DNA of 64,000 nt, from NCBI GenBank assembly GCA_032622095.1, contig CP136068.1, positions 117,415,509-117,479,508 on the forward strand. Reading direction: 5' to 3'. The translations under genes were made by a program, and so were the position numbers. Below are positions 43,958 through 55,743 of the stretch, one piece after another. This DNA is from Siphonodentalium dalli (lineage: Eukaryota > Mollusca > Scaphopoda > Gadilida > Siphonodentaliidae). How positions within the stretch are numbered: position 1 is the stretch's first letter; every line of letters begins with the position of its first letter. Under the pieces are notes generated by a model. The model was given only the letters and a program-made list of their open reading frames with translations, was not told where the DNA came from and did not search any database.

Positions 43958-44040
43958 GTATTCAATACTTCTAACGTCTAAAAACCTATATATGGGCAAT
44001 ACTGCCTGAAATAAAAGAATACAATACAATACAATAAACG

Positions 44041-44844
44041 CTCTTGCTATTATAAACGAACGCTCTTTATTATTATATTAACTTTTGAAAGTGTAAATCT
44101 GGCCATGTAAACCGACACAGGTGGAGTTCAGGTGTCAAGTCGCACGGTTGTCTCCTAAGATACATTCATTTTGTCTATGTACATGTATATCCAACATAGG
44201 CTATGTATAAATTGACCCCCCCCCCCATCTTTTTCAAAAATATTTTAATACCGAAATAAAATGTTATCATGCATCTCAAAGATGAATAATTGTTTTGGAA
44301 TAACTAGCATGTTATGTTCAATTACTCAGCTTTTCATTATATCGGTAGGTATTCAAGGTCCCATCTACCGAATGATGAACATCATACAAAACTACATGTT
44401 CAGGAAATCTGTTTATCTTTCAATGTTCATACCATTTAAAGCACCAGAAGAATGTAATGAGATGACATTGGCATCGCAGCTATAATTTAACGTCAAAAAT
44501 ATCAATGAAAACTGATGGAAACAATTTAATTTTTTCAGTTCAATTTTTTCCTCGTAAGAAGCGGGACCCACCCCATGATATCGTGTTATAAAAGAAAAAT
44601 TATTGGGTAAATTGAAACTGGAGCCCCGTTCACTTGATTAATGCTATATATTGGTCCAGTTTATAAGCCTGTACATTTAAAATCATTATAGTAGACATAA
44701 TTTATCTTTAAACATGGATTTGGAAAAATCTGCTATCGGCGTTCAGAAAAACCCACCACCCGGACTAATGTTCGGACTAATGTTCACAGAGAATACTTTT
44801 TTGTATATAAGGACTGGACTATGGCCAATATATCATAAGACAAA
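44041..44844. other. No gene seen
   Basis: Contains another exact CGCTCTTTAT decamer (44061), a run of C at about 44217-44225, and AT-rich sequence. The frame 44261-44485 has no recognisable domain. Confidence 0.4.
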
Positions 44845-45027
44845 ATGGCTAATTCTCTAGATAATACATCGATATTTCCAAACGGCAGTGGCGTCAGGTA
44901 TCTCATTTACAACGGAAACAAATACAGCGTCAGATCTCGGCATGTGGAAAATATTCACTGGGTTTGTTGTATAAAGACCTGTAATGCTACTATCAATACA
45001 AAGAATGACGTTGGTTCGTCACCTTGA
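44845..45027 (+). pseudogene. FLYWCH-type zinc-finger fragment
   Basis: A 60-codon frame with the FLYWCH pattern: RYLIYNGNKYSVRSR, then HWVCCIKTCNATINT. It shows the (F/L)-(L/I)-Y segment, the W-x-C and the second Cys, but the terminal H-x-H pair is missing because the frame stops at 45027. FLYWCH fingers often accompany MULE-type transposase domains in invertebrates, and the next fragment (45781-45972) fits that pairing. It may be an exon whose end is a splice donor near 45009, or a decayed gene. Confidence 0.55.
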
Positions 45028-45229
45028 ACTGTTCATTAACGCCACCGGTGTATACTGTGGGCCAAATTATAAAATCTCATGGTTTTATAAATAGATTGGG
45101 TCGCTTTAAAAGATGTAGTGCTACCCGAGTCCGGTAAAAGCTGTAGTTGGAATGTCCAAGTTCGTGAAATTATATTGACTATGCCGATGATTTGAGAAGC
45201 TTTATTGTTTTAGGATATTGTAGAAAGGT

Positions 45230-45575
45230 CAATCTGGCCGAGTCAAATTGAGCTATAGCGATGGGATATTTCGCAGGACAACACATTTCGGGTTTTCGTG
45301 GGGTGTGTATTCGCTGGATGTCTTATAGTTGCAGTATGTAACCATTATGACCGCGTTAATTGCTTTCGACGTTTAGGTATGAACAATGGCTGGGCCATGC
45401 ACTCTTGGCGGGAAGACAATACCTCCGATTTTTGATCCGCATTTAGAAGCTTTCTGTGGTGAATGAGAAACCTGCAGTAATAGGCCGTAGTTGTTTGTAA
45501 TAATTTGAAGGATTAGTTGTTTTAACGGAATTCTGAGGCGGTGCATTCATGTAACCAATATATTTTATATTATAA
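45230..45575. repeat. Dispersed repeat R2, copy 1
   Basis: Shares AACACATTTCGGGTTTT with about 62735, and a 300-bp series of blocks (GCAGTATGTAAC, TATGACCGCGTTAA, GAACAATGGCTGGGCCA, GTAATAATTTGAAGGATTAG, TTTTAACGGAATTCTGA, GGTGCATTCATG) with 63640-63990 in the same order. It lies between the two FLYWCH/MULE-type fragments. Confidence 0.75.
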
Positions 45576-45780
45576 TTTATATTCATAGCTAATAATATGA
45601 TCTTGGTGGCGTTACCATTTCTGACTATGGTTTTCTTGTATCCATATGACGGATTTTGACAAAGTTTCTGTGGACATGTCTGTTACAAATTTGAAATCGA
45701 CAGCGCGGAATGATCGTAAAACAGCTTCATAAATCTACCAAAAAGAACTGACTTCGCTTAGAACCGATGGAACCGACCCG

Positions 45781-46095
45781 ATGTTGATCAGCAAAGTGCC
45801 AACGTTTTATAGTTTGAAATCATCGTTATACCGTTCTCGTACCAAAACAACACCAGCTCTTCCGACGAAAGCCCGTGCCGAGATCAACTTGCCTGAGCAA
45901 TCTGCCACGACAACCGCGAACGAAAACTTCCTTCTTGCATCCGATGGTGAAAGAGAAAGTATCGTGCCTTAGATAATTCCAGACGTCATTTCAAGAGAGT
46001 GTACTTGGTAGGCGAGATAGATCAAGCAGAGTTCCTGGATGAGATGGCCCAGTTATGCGGTCATTTGAGTATATTGTCATTTATAAGATTCTAAT
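45781..46095 (+). pseudogene. Remnant of the region between FLYWCH finger and MULE transposase
   Basis: The frame 45781-45972 reads VPTFYSLKSSLYRSRTKTTP, then LPEQ....TTANENFLLASDG. This resembles the linker that, in FLYWCH-MULE proteins, follows the zinc finger and precedes the transposase (short basic YR-R segment, LP acidic segment, F-LL-xDG). A following frame continues protein-like from 45987 (RVYLVGEIDQAEFLDEMAQ) to a stop near 46093. The transposase core is missing. The assignment is from memory of the family layout and is moderate. Confidence 0.45.
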
Positions 46096-47239
46096 TCGTT
46101 AATGTTTGTACGTCATGTTATTTGTTTGATCTACTTGCATGTGTATATTAGCCATAACTAATAAACAGTCATAAATGCATCCCAAACTTCCGTTCTTTCT
46201 CATAGTCAAAAGGGCTAACATAAAAAAACCGAATCCAATCAAAGGAACCAGGAAAGACCGAGGTAGTCATTAAGACGAGTATTCACATCTCTACCCCAAC
46301 CTACCGCAAACAATATGTGTCTGCAGAACGGGACGATCCTACCACGGGTATCCGGGTTCTTTCAATGCAGCGCACTAAAGCGGAAATTGATCTTCGAAAT
46401 TAGAATCACAAAGATTGTCTTCGTTTTCTAAAATACTCCGAAATTAAATCTGAGGGAATTTAAATACGAGTAAGGTATGTACGTTTTCTTGCTAAAAAAA
46501 AAAAAATTAAATCGGTCCAATAGTTTCGATGACCAGATATCGACTTTCGAAAAAGGAGTTTTAAAACAACATTTTGAATTCCTGTCAGGGAGTAAAAATT
46601 CCAAAGATCGTCTCTGTGCCATTATATTTAGTTATTATCTATAGAGTTATCCTTATTGTATTGTATTGCTTGTATCATTGCAAACAACGCTTGTATCAAT
46701 GACGCAATATGGCATGCGATACGGAAGTATATATTATTCGGCTGTATGCAGTCTGAGAGTACATTTATGAAGTTATTACGCCATCTAATGGTGTTTTCTG
46801 CTATCGTGTTCTGGGGATGTGAGTGGAGAGATGGAGGTTCTATTTATAGAAAGGGACACACTAAACGTTGTAGTCCGAGCCCGAGTCAGAGTCCGAGAAG
46901 AGGTGGAGTAGGAATTTCAATTTCGTTTATTGTCGTTAATATAATGCCAATAATGTTGATTTTTGGTTTGTGGTAAGCTATGTCTATTACAATAAAAGAA
47001 ATTAAACAGATAATTTGTAAGTCTTATATTTCAACTTTTATCGACATTTTTCGTTCTGCAGCCGACTACAAGTTATAGTCGGAAACAGCTTAGTCAGCCA
47101 CCGGTTCGTTAATTAGGTGCTAATTGTTATTGTTAGGATTATGTTGGCGGCTCAAATCAATGGACTTTTTAGTTCCGACGTCAGTGTATGATACCGTTAG
47201 TGAATTATACTCAAAGTACTGTTTATACACTACAGGCAG
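46096..47239. other. No gene seen
   Basis: AT-rich. The frame 46656-46976 (106 codons) has a hydrophobic end but no signature that I recognise. Confidence 0.4.
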
Positions 47240-47474
47240 TCTTTAGTCCAGAGAACATTCGCTAAATTATATGCAGCCACATACATGTATATAATTGATG
47301 CGTTTGACGGTTTTCTAGAAGGAATGCGTTCTGTTGTGAATTTTCGCGTGTATCAGCCATGCATGGCCCTCGAGCACAACTCATTTCCGCCAACCGACCA
47401 ACGAATGTAGGTTTTGTAAAGCAAATGGACGCCCACGTTATGGCCATATGTATACCATTCGTGGCTGCGCCTAC

Positions 47475-47798
47475 GCTGAGGGGGGCACTCTCACCAAAAA
47501 ATGTGCTGACGGGTACTCAGGGTTTGAAAATGTGCTGAAGGATACACAGGGTTAGTGATCGGCACTAAAATAGTTACTTAAACTGTGTTTCTGAAAGTCT
47601 GTCTACTATCAGCAGTTTGTTTTCAGTTCATTTTAATGTTCTTTGGAACATAAACAGTTATTCTCTAACATAAATCATGGCAGATACGAAAACTAAACGT
47701 CATTTAGAACGAGATTCAAAACATGTGTACCCTTCAGCACATTTTCAAAACCTGTGTACCATTCAGCACTTTTTTTTGGTGAGAGTGACCCCTTCAGC
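47475..47798. mobile_element. Foldback MITE with about 75-bp inverted ends
   Basis: The ends are GCTGAGGGGGGCACTCTCACC and the inverse of GCTGAAGGGGTCACTCTCACC (truncated here to the shared core GGGG.CACTCTCACCAAAA). The arms continue through GTGCTGA, GGTAC.CAGG and TTTGAAAATGTGCTGAAGG. It interrupts the duplicated block after GTGGCTGCG, where copy 1 is continuous. Confidence 0.75.
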
Positions 47799-48059
47799 AA
47801 TACTTTTAGCTCGTGCGGAGCCAAAAGCCACGTTGCGTCGACTAGTCGGTACCCGATATCAAAACATTCAAACATAACATGGTACGGAAAAACGTTGTAA
47901 AACCATACGAGTTGAAATCAAGGGCGATTAACACGACTCGGACGGTATGGAATTTACCTGAGAACCCGATGATGCAAACTGATTTCGTACCGAATGAGAT
48001 GTCCTTTGGAGTATGTATAATATAGTTATAATAATAATACTATATTGGAGAATCGTCAT

Positions 48060-48659
48060 GAGCCATGGATTAATGCAAACTGTACCCATGTGCTCTACGA
48101 ACGATGCAAACAACATATGATAAAAATGGTAAACGATGTAAGAAAAATAATAAAAATTGAAATAGAATGTGAGAAAAAATTATAAAATTGTTAAATATAA
48201 GCAAAAAAGTATAATAATTGTTATAGAATGTAAGAAAAAAATATAAAAAATGGTAAAAATTGTTAAAGAATGTAAGAATTTTTATTTTTACAAATGATAA
48301 AAATTGTTAAAGAATGTAAGAAAAATTGATAAATAATGATAAAAAATTGTTAGGCCAATGCATTCTCTTATATATGCGAGGCGACCTATATATGGTCGAC
48401 TCGCATATATAAGAGAATGCATTGACACAGGGTATTTAATGTTGCACCAGAACAGTTCCCGTCATAATAATACTATATTGGAGAATCGTCATGAGCCATG
48501 GATCAATACAAACTATACTCATGTGCTCTACGAACGATGCACACAACATGGTAATTATAATGAAGATGAGGTTATGACTCCAGTCATTTTCATTATAATT
48601 ACCATGTTGTTTGCATCCACATAGAGCACACGAGTGTAGTTTGCACTAATCCATGGCTC
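48060..48659. repeat. Composite foldback element, family F2, copy 2
   Basis: Orthologous to 27967-28373. The inner AAATTGTTAAAGAATGTAAG minisatellite has about six units here against two in copy 1. The 28-bp palindrome (48353-48380 with 48400-48424) and the longer inverted pair (48493-48568 with 48585-48659) are both retained. Confidence 0.8.
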
Positions 48660-48890
48660 AAATTCATTTATTTCTTGCGTATATTATGTACAGTATAACA
48701 GGAGATGGTCCCATAAATGGCGGGATTTAATGTACAGTCCCCTTTTTAAATTAGGTCATCGCGTATTTTGGCATGACGAAATAACCCCCACCCCAAGTTA
48801 AAACGTTAGCAAAACATGCTTATTTCTTGATACATCCACTTAGGTCTAATTAAGAAATACTCGGATAATAAACTTTCCAACGATACCTCA

Positions 48891-48982
48891 TAACGTTGGC
48901 TGAGGAATTGTTGGAAATATGGCTTTGGGAATATATTGACAGTCAGGAATAATGCATCTCTATATATTAAAGAGTAGGATAT

Positions 48983-49016
<34 letters not shown>

Positions 49017-49871
49017 CCGGATTTTTCTCCCAAATTTGGTGTGGTGACTCGGGTTACACTGGCGGAGGTTATAACGGCGTTAGTTTTTCAAAATTTTGAT
49101 TAAAAATGTGTTATTTAAATAACAAAAAAGAAATACGCTCACTATGGGCATATTTCAGGAATGCGGCCCGCGCCATCCAACAGAATAACGGGTATAAGAC
49201 GCTATGGGTTTATATCAGAATCAAATACATGTAAGTCGCAGGCCCCTCCGACGCCGAATAAAGGCTCCCGAATGGAGCCTGTTTCAGCAAGTCGCATATA
49301 ATCGTGAATCATAATTATAGTCATGAATCGTCTAAATGGGATGGGAGGTATTAACTCTACTCACTTGCGCTTCGCGCTTGTAAATAGTGTTAATAACTCA
49401 AAATCAAGAATAACGCCGCCCTTCTTAATTATGAAGACACTCGTTGAAATGATCAATCCAATACATATCCGTGTATAATTTATGAATATGACCTAAACTA
49501 GATGATCACCATTGTCCCGTAGTACCATGGCGGTACTCATACCCGTGCTGAACCAATGAGTTGTATATACTTGTGTCTGGATTCATGCTTTCGCATCTGG
49601 GTCATTCACAAGTTCGTCGATTTTTGCGAAACAGCACACTGCTTTATTACACCGCAACCTACCAGTATGTGTAAGAATAGCTGTATTACTCTTCAAGTAT
49701 TAATGGGTATTTTTCGCCTGCATTTCCGTGTACATGTATATATAAACAGCACGATTTATTTAGCAGTCACCGCACGTTTATAATAGTTATACGTTTCTTT
49801 AACCACACAATAGCTAAGTCAACAGGAACAACCAGTACACAGCATATTATCATGACCTGTTAACCAGTGGT

Positions 49872-49960
<89 letters not shown>

Positions 49961-50130
49961 CTGACCTGTGTTAATTCACAACTTCACAAACTAGTAGACA
50001 TAATGAGTTATTTATTACATGCAATAGAAACAAATGCAACGCAAACCTCATAAGAGGACAGTCACCGAATTAGTATGTGGGTTCCAAATCGGTATACACA
50101 TGTATATACATCTAGTTTTAGTGCGTAGAT
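48891..50130. other. Copy-specific 1.24-kb block at the receptor stop codon
   Basis: The duplicated 3' flank stops at CCAACGATACCTCAT and the receptor reading frame begins at TAGCGGAAAAAG; in copy 1 these are nearly adjacent. The block holds a TCTATATATTAAAGAG start followed by (GTCT/GTCC)n near 48955-49020, reminiscent of a Helitron 5' end, and a (TA)n tract. No gene is seen. Confidence 0.65.
49876..49957. repeat. (TA)n microsatellite
   Basis: The run of alternating T and A is about 69 bp, then continues with one TTTATA interruption. Confidence 0.95.
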
Positions 50131-50137
50131 TTTTTCT

Positions 50138-51121
50138 TTAGCGGAAAAAGAAAAGACTCTGACGAAAAGTATCTGACAAGACGGCATAGATCCACGGATT
50201 AATACAGCTGTTCAATGCCTGACAATACGATACTAATGACATCATGAAATAGGTATCCATAGATTTGATCTGATTCGATATAATTCGCAACAGGTACGGG
50301 AATAAAAGTACAAGCTGCAACGTTATAATTACAGTAATCATAATGGACATCTTCCGAGTTATCTTATTTACCGTCGACAAACTCCGTTCCGGATTTTCCA
50401 CCCTATCTTTGATTGACATGAGACTGGCCTTCAACTTCCTAGTCTTCAGGCTGTGTATGACCATCAGAATAACTACGGGCGCGACGTAATAAGCAATCCC
50501 GTATCCCAACATCATTCCGAAGGATCGTGTTGGGTTGTGATTGAATCCATAGAACGCCAAAACACACGGCGCAACAATTGCGATAGTTCCGGCTACCCAC
50601 AATGCAATGCAAATTCGTTTGACATAAGACATCGATAGTTTGACCCTTGCCTTCATTGGGTGCACCAAAATGTAGTACCTCAGAGCCGACATCCATATGA
50701 GGTGGAGGGACGAACATAATGTCAATGTGAACCTGAATATCGCCATTAGCATATAATATATCATTTCCTGCTTGTAGGACCAAGAAAATAATGCGGAGAG
50801 CACTTCCTTCACGTGCACCATTTCCAAGAAACAGATGCAGACGACAAGACAGTCACAAATGGCGAGACTGAAAATTATTCCAAATGTCGGCGTGTGCAGA
50901 CCTTCCGTTTTCCATATAGTTACCATCACCAATATGTTGGCGGAAGTACCAAACAGCATGAGGAACAACATTATCCAAAATCGAGGACAATCCAGAATGT
51001 GTTCTTTGATGACGTCATCAATATTGGTTGCGTTCGTTTGATTACTCACATTCCTCATCCATTCTGTACCAGTTTCTGGAGTTGTGACGTTGAACGGTGT
51101 CGTGATCTCGAAATAATTCAT
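50138..51121 (-). CDS. Class A (rhodopsin-like) G-protein-coupled receptor, copy 2
   Basis: An intronless 327-codon paralogue of the receptor at 28605-29597. By eye about 93 percent of residues are the same. Changes are concentrated in the N-terminus and in intracellular loop 3 (PKRTMATVNKM against PERSLSTVNKI). All seven helices, the three N-glycosylation sites, LRY in place of DRY, NPWIY in TM7 and the lack of the TM3/ECL2 Cys pair are shared. It ends FFFR directly before a TAA stop, four residues earlier than copy 1, because a copy-specific block (48891-50130) begins right at the stop. Nearly all differences keep the frame open, so both copies look functional. The ligand is unknown. Confidence 0.9.
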   Translation of the reverse strand: MNYFEITTPFNVTTPETGTEWMRNVSNQTNATNIDDVIKEHILDCPRFWIMLFLMLFGTSANILVMVTIWKTEGLHTPTFGIIFSLAICDCLVVCICFLEMVHVKEVLSALFSWSYKQEMIYYMLMAIFRFTLTLCSSLHLIWMSALRYYILVHPMKARVKLSMSYVKRICIALWVAGTIAIVAPCVLAFYGFNHNPTRSFGMMLGYGIAYYVAPVVILMVIHSLKTRKLKASLMSIKDRVENPERSLSTVNKITRKMSIMITVIITLQLVLLFPYLLRIISNQIKSMDTYFMMSLVSYCQALNSCINPWIYAVLSDTFRQSLFFFR

Positions 51122-51360
51122 GGCGGTATATGTTCATGTATCTTGTTCCTAGCGTCGATGGCTTGAAACGCCCAGATGCCTGCGTTATGAAAAATAATTC
51201 ACTGTGTAATGAGAAGACAGAACATGAACGCTCGTTAATGTTTCACGCGTTGACAAGAGGGGTCCTTTCTGGTGTGGTAGATACTTTGGAATGAAGAACT
51301 ATTATCACGGCACATTATATCAGGGTAAAAGTATTTGATGAATATATGGACCTATATACA

Positions 51361-52516
51361 TATATATGGGAGTTTAAGTAAGTGTTTAAAAACTCTTTCA
51401 AATAAATGAGCCTTTAGTCCAGATTTAAATTCACCAATGGTATAAATGTATCTCGGAGACCGTTCCACAATAATGGACTATATATGGTGAAAGACCGATC
51501 CCCATCCGCACTTGACACGGGGTATGTATTGTTTTATGTATTCCGTTGTCTCCGTACCACGTGCATTGGCTGGGAGAATAAAGTATACCAAATAATATAG
51601 CTTAAATTCTGTAAGATTAAAGATGCGTAATCCCACAAATCCCGTTACAAAACAACAGTTTACCACTATTTCACTGAGTGAACATGAAAATCGCTCATCT
51701 GACGACAACTCATTTGAAACGCATTCAGGCGGCATGCTGAAACAACACCGCCTCGGTAGCAAACTGTTATTTAATTAATACAGACTGCAGGCGCGACGCT
51801 CAAACCCAGTCTGATTAAAACCATACTCAGATTCTAACGATACTGAGTCTGGTGAAAATGGGTAGAGATTGCATTACTCTCAGCAGAGATTACGTATTTG
51901 CCAGTCAATCACAAATATCCTCATGAACGCGAAGACCAATCAGGCGACAGTCGCATGGAATTCCCAAGACAAGGGGAATTCCGTCAGCCGGCGCGGATTC
52001 CAGTAAACCCCGCCCAATAGTTATAAATAGCACAATAATTTTTCCACCGCATGAATTAATGTTTACAAATTCAGTTTTACGACAGCAAATTTAACACCGA
52101 AAAGCGTATTTAAAGAGTGCAAAATTGACTAATACGACTTAATATGTTAAATATAATTGAATCTTTTTAATAAAAACAACATTTAGTACCGAATAATTTA
52201 GAAGTCGCGATGTCGTAAATTTATTTAATTTCCGGAATATGATGATAACTTCGAATTTAAACAAAGAAAATATATCTTGTGTCGATTCATAAACGCAATT
52301 GAAGTTTGTTAAACGTGATTAATCATTCTTGAAATTATGTCACAATGCGCAGATGATATTCTGAGAGAATGCGTAGCATAAAGTTTCGTAGGAAACGAAA
52401 GACTTTCTCGGAAAGTAAAGGCTTACGCGGAAACGAAACCGAAACTGCATTATGTCAATCATAGTTATTTTTAAAAACAAATGTGGGCGGTGACGTCATA
52501 TTGCATACTATATACT
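51361..52516. other. No gene seen
   Basis: The segment 51798-51855 (CAGTCTGATTAAAACCATAC, TCTAACGATACTGAGTCTGG) recurs inverted at about 58617-58665. The rest is unassigned, with short frames only. Confidence 0.45.
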
Positions 52517-52967
52517 GGTTACACTGGTGTAAATGTTTTCCATAGGCCTCAGTGCTAACGTTTTAGCGTATAGTGTTGGCAATATAAATGTTGGGTCCAA
52601 AATTTTCTTTAAATCTGAAAAATTGACATTTTGGGAAACTTTTTACACAAAAAAATCATGTCTGTCTAGCAGGGAATTCGCCTTTAAATCTTATGTTTTC
52701 GTAACTAGTGTCAGAACCGCATAAAAAAATACAGTCATATTTTAGACCACACCAAAAAATTCAAACTTCACTACAAAGGGTTAATTCCTGTGCCAATGGT
52801 TATTTTACCTATGGGAAATCATAGGGAAGAGGTGTGATGATTTTTTTATGTGAAAAGCACACAAGGCTATTGACCAATCAGGGCCCAGTGTCTATTTTAT
52901 TCTCTCCTATATATTCCTCCCGTATCCGCTAGATGTCACTCGGAACCTTATTTACACCAGTGTAACC
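52517..52967. mobile_element. 451-bp MITE, copy 1
   Basis: The terminal inverted repeats are GGTTACACTGGTGTAAAT at both ends (18 bp). It is the same length as, and differs at only two or three sites from, the copy at 58117-58567. The 63-codon frame inside has no recognisable domain. TA follows the right end, but the left neighbour reads CT, so a TA duplication is not clear in this copy. Confidence 0.85.
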
Positions 52968-53529
52968 TAAAGCGATAGCCCGCTTTTTCGCGGAATAATT
53001 GTAACTCCCTACATTTCTTCAGAATTGCCCATCAATGGAAAAAATGTGTTCAAAAACAATATCACTTCTGTGGTTCTTTATTTATCACACACAATTTAAC
53101 CCCACCCCCTTTAACAAATTATTCATTAAAAAAGCACAATTTTCCACCACCAGTCATGTTCAGGCCCCATTTTCACTCAGTTTTAGGGGTTTGGTGTTGC
53201 AAACTTGGATCAGCTATGGAAGACTGTTCAATATTCTTTCCATGAGAGAACTTCTGGAGATGTGAGGTCATTGAGTCCAGATCTGATCAGCTGAGCATCA
53301 AGCGCATGACTTTATCAGCACATTGAAGAATAAAATATGACATTTTCAGGTCTGCCAGGGTGATCCAAGATAACTGGATGTGGGTGTATATTGAATTAGT
53401 TGAATAAAGATATGCTCTCTTTGAATTGCTGAAGCATTTTCTTAAATGTGTCCAAGTTTTAGTGCTATTAACCTTCAAGTGACCATACCCACCAGTGGAA
53501 ATGACACACTTTTATGATATATATCTGTA
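52968..53529. other. No gene seen
   Basis: No recognisable domain in the short frames of this interval between a MITE and a Helitron. Confidence 0.4.
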
Positions 53530-54283
53530 CTAGAAGGTGACCCGACTTCGTCCGGGCTATTCAAAAACCAAATTTCAAGTCGATTGCTCCACCCGTTTCC
53601 TAGATCTGGTCTGCGCATGCGCGAAGCTGGTGTCGCGCGTGCTCGGCGACCCGATAAAATTCGTATCCGGGGCAAGATACATTCACATACCAAATTTCAA
53701 GTCGATAGCTACACCCGTTTCCGAGATATATAGCCCAATGTCATTTGCGGATACCTCGGCCGGTGATGAGTTAACGCGACACAGTCAAATGCATCGGCAG
53801 GGTGAGAGTTAACGTAATCTAACTTTATGACCTCTGACGACGTCATAGAAATTACGCATTGATTTTATCCCGATAAAAGCATTGTACCACTTGTACCTAA
53901 TAATTGAGGCAGATAACTAAAACGGATACATACATATTATATATCGTTGGAAAGATGAAGCCACACAGATTCTAACCGTGCAAATTATATGACTGGCAAT
54001 TTATTATTCGCGCTATATCGTATCGATTTGTGAGCACCGAACTGAAATATATTAGCGCAAAAACGGCGTAAAAATAGATTTGACCTCCGCACGTGAAAAG
54101 TTGACCTCGCACGGACAAATAAATATGCCTATGTTCGTCTCCGGCCGAAAATACCCTAAAATACCAAATTTCATCGAAATTGGCTTAGTCGTTTTGGAGT
54201 CCATCGATTTCAAACACACACACAAACAAACACACACACAAACAAACACATACACACACAGATCTTTCAAAATATATAATAGA
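53530..54283 (-). mobile_element. Non-autonomous Helitron, minus strand, copy f
   Basis: 754 bp. Read on the minus strand it starts A|TCTATTATATATTTTGAAAG and ends with hairpin AGCCCGGACGAAGTCGGG, TCACCTTCTAG, then T. Near the 5' end it has a (TG)n-rich tract. One unit of the 122-bp repeat (CGGATACGAATTTTATCGGG core) lies near the 3' end. No Rep/helicase ORF. Confidence 0.85.
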
Positions 54284-55743
54284 TAATACATATTATATAC
54301 AACATAATACATAATACATGCATTTGATCCTCTTCCAAGCAGTATATAACATGGACTATAATTTGATCTGGGCATTCGAAAACTAAGTGAGCCTTTACAA
54401 TTGCGTATCAGTGTTAACACAAATTTTAATCTCGTATAGTTGCACCATTTAGTACATTTCGAAATATTGTGCAGATCAGCATTTCGGTATGCTACTAGTA
54501 TAAGGTTACACAGTCACACCCACATATATAAACCACAACATCCTGTAAAGTTATGTGTCTCTGACTGGAGGACTGTGCTCATTGTGTGTCAATTTTCATC
54601 GTGGACACCCGGGTCACCGTTCTCCAAAGGAACCCATCCATCACTTTAATTTACCAGCTTCTCGTAACAATAATAACTACACCATCTTCATATTCTTATT
54701 CGCCAGCAGCTGTGTTCCAGACGAGAGGGGCTCCCATAAGTTTAATAACTTGTGCCCCGATCCCTTGTACACCCACATTTCTGAATGTAATAGTCAATTG
54801 TTATGTAATCAATGTACATTTGGGTAACAATAAATATGTACAACAGAACAGATATGACTATACACTATAAAAGGAAACTTCTTGTCGTCCATCCCCATAA
54901 TGGACAATTTTTTTTACAGTTACAATGTAAATGCAAGCACATAGTTGTTCCCCCGAAATTATATTATCTGGACGTAGCTGGGACAGTATTTTTATATTGA
55001 ATGCTTCATTTGCGAGTGAGTGTGCTCTGTATAGGATACATGGTTAGTACTAAATATATCAATTTACTGTATTAAGCGAAAACATGTTTATAATTAAGTA
55101 TATAGTTCTCACCCTTAAATGGCCACTGTGACAAGCCATTTATGCTCTTCTTGCACTTGGTTTCCTGAAATGTGTATCATATAAACACTTTATTGTGAAT
55201 CCCGACAAATGACAATGGTTATTAAGAGATATTTGAGCGAAAGCGTCAAAAACAAATCAGACATTACTCGCGCGCCGAATGCGACATGTGCGACAAAACA
55301 TGCAACATTATGTCATACATTTCGTAGCTTGTGTATCTTTCGGTGTATGACAAAACAAGTGAAATATCGCATGTTTTGTCGCGGGCCGAAAGGTGTTGTC
55401 AAATGTGTGACCCAACCCCGACCCTCATCTCTGACATGGACGACACCACGGTAGAAAAATCGGCAACAATAAGGTTTTATTATATTTGCCAACCCTGATT
55501 CGAGCGGCGCCACTTAGGTATATTTAAAGGACACAATTAGATTCCTTATACTATGTATATGATTCAACGAATTTGATGCCCTCCACTTTCTCATCTCCGA
55601 TCCACACAGCGCACTTTTGAAAATTTTAGCATGCACGATTATCTTCCGAAAATGATACCCCAGTTCGATCACTTTGGAGTCTTCTGGATGGTCCCCTGTT
55701 AATTTCTATATCGGACAGACAGTCATTTAAAAATATATACGAC
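54284..55743. other. No gene seen
   Basis: Overlapping frames at 54555-54870 (90 and 94 codons) are open but show no domain. Confidence 0.4.

Larger units (their letters stand above)
41691..44035 (+). pseudogene. LINE, nearly intact RT with one frameshift, 5'-truncated endonuclease
   Basis: The end of an APE-type endonuclease is visible as SDTFTFYS then SVSWLDHCICT (about 41730-41790), then a WKSAKPTDLGNYRNM linker (41923). ORF 42154-42891 holds the conserved pre-RT block (WNSSVKKLHGIARDRFILW) and RT fingers (HNRKACGSDGISAEHLK; YRPIALSNLLSKILERV). ORF 42929-43957 has motif A (VCFLDASKAFDRVDH), motif B (GVRQGVMLSPMLFNVYIDM) and motif C YADD (43298-43309), then the KYLGHVITKDLDDE thumb and the C-terminal domain. 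One base missing in an A-run near 42870 separates the two frames. The 3' end is a short (AATAC)n tail at about 44017-44035. It is the youngest-looking LINE in the window; clade unresolved. Confidence 0.85.
47240..51360. repeat. Segmental duplication, copy 2
   Basis: This block matches 25316-30840 in the same orientation, about 21.5 kb downstream at the receptor genes. Copy-specific inserts are a foldback MITE at 47475-47798 and about 1.24 kb at 48891-50130. The MITE at 25359, the Helitron chain and the telomere-tract block of copy 1 are all absent. Confidence 0.85.

Noticed and set aside
54052-54420. Minus-strand frame repeated at 56673 and 57480
   Set aside because: It runs through the (TG)n tract and 5' part of the Helitrons; repetition follows from element copies, not from a gene family.
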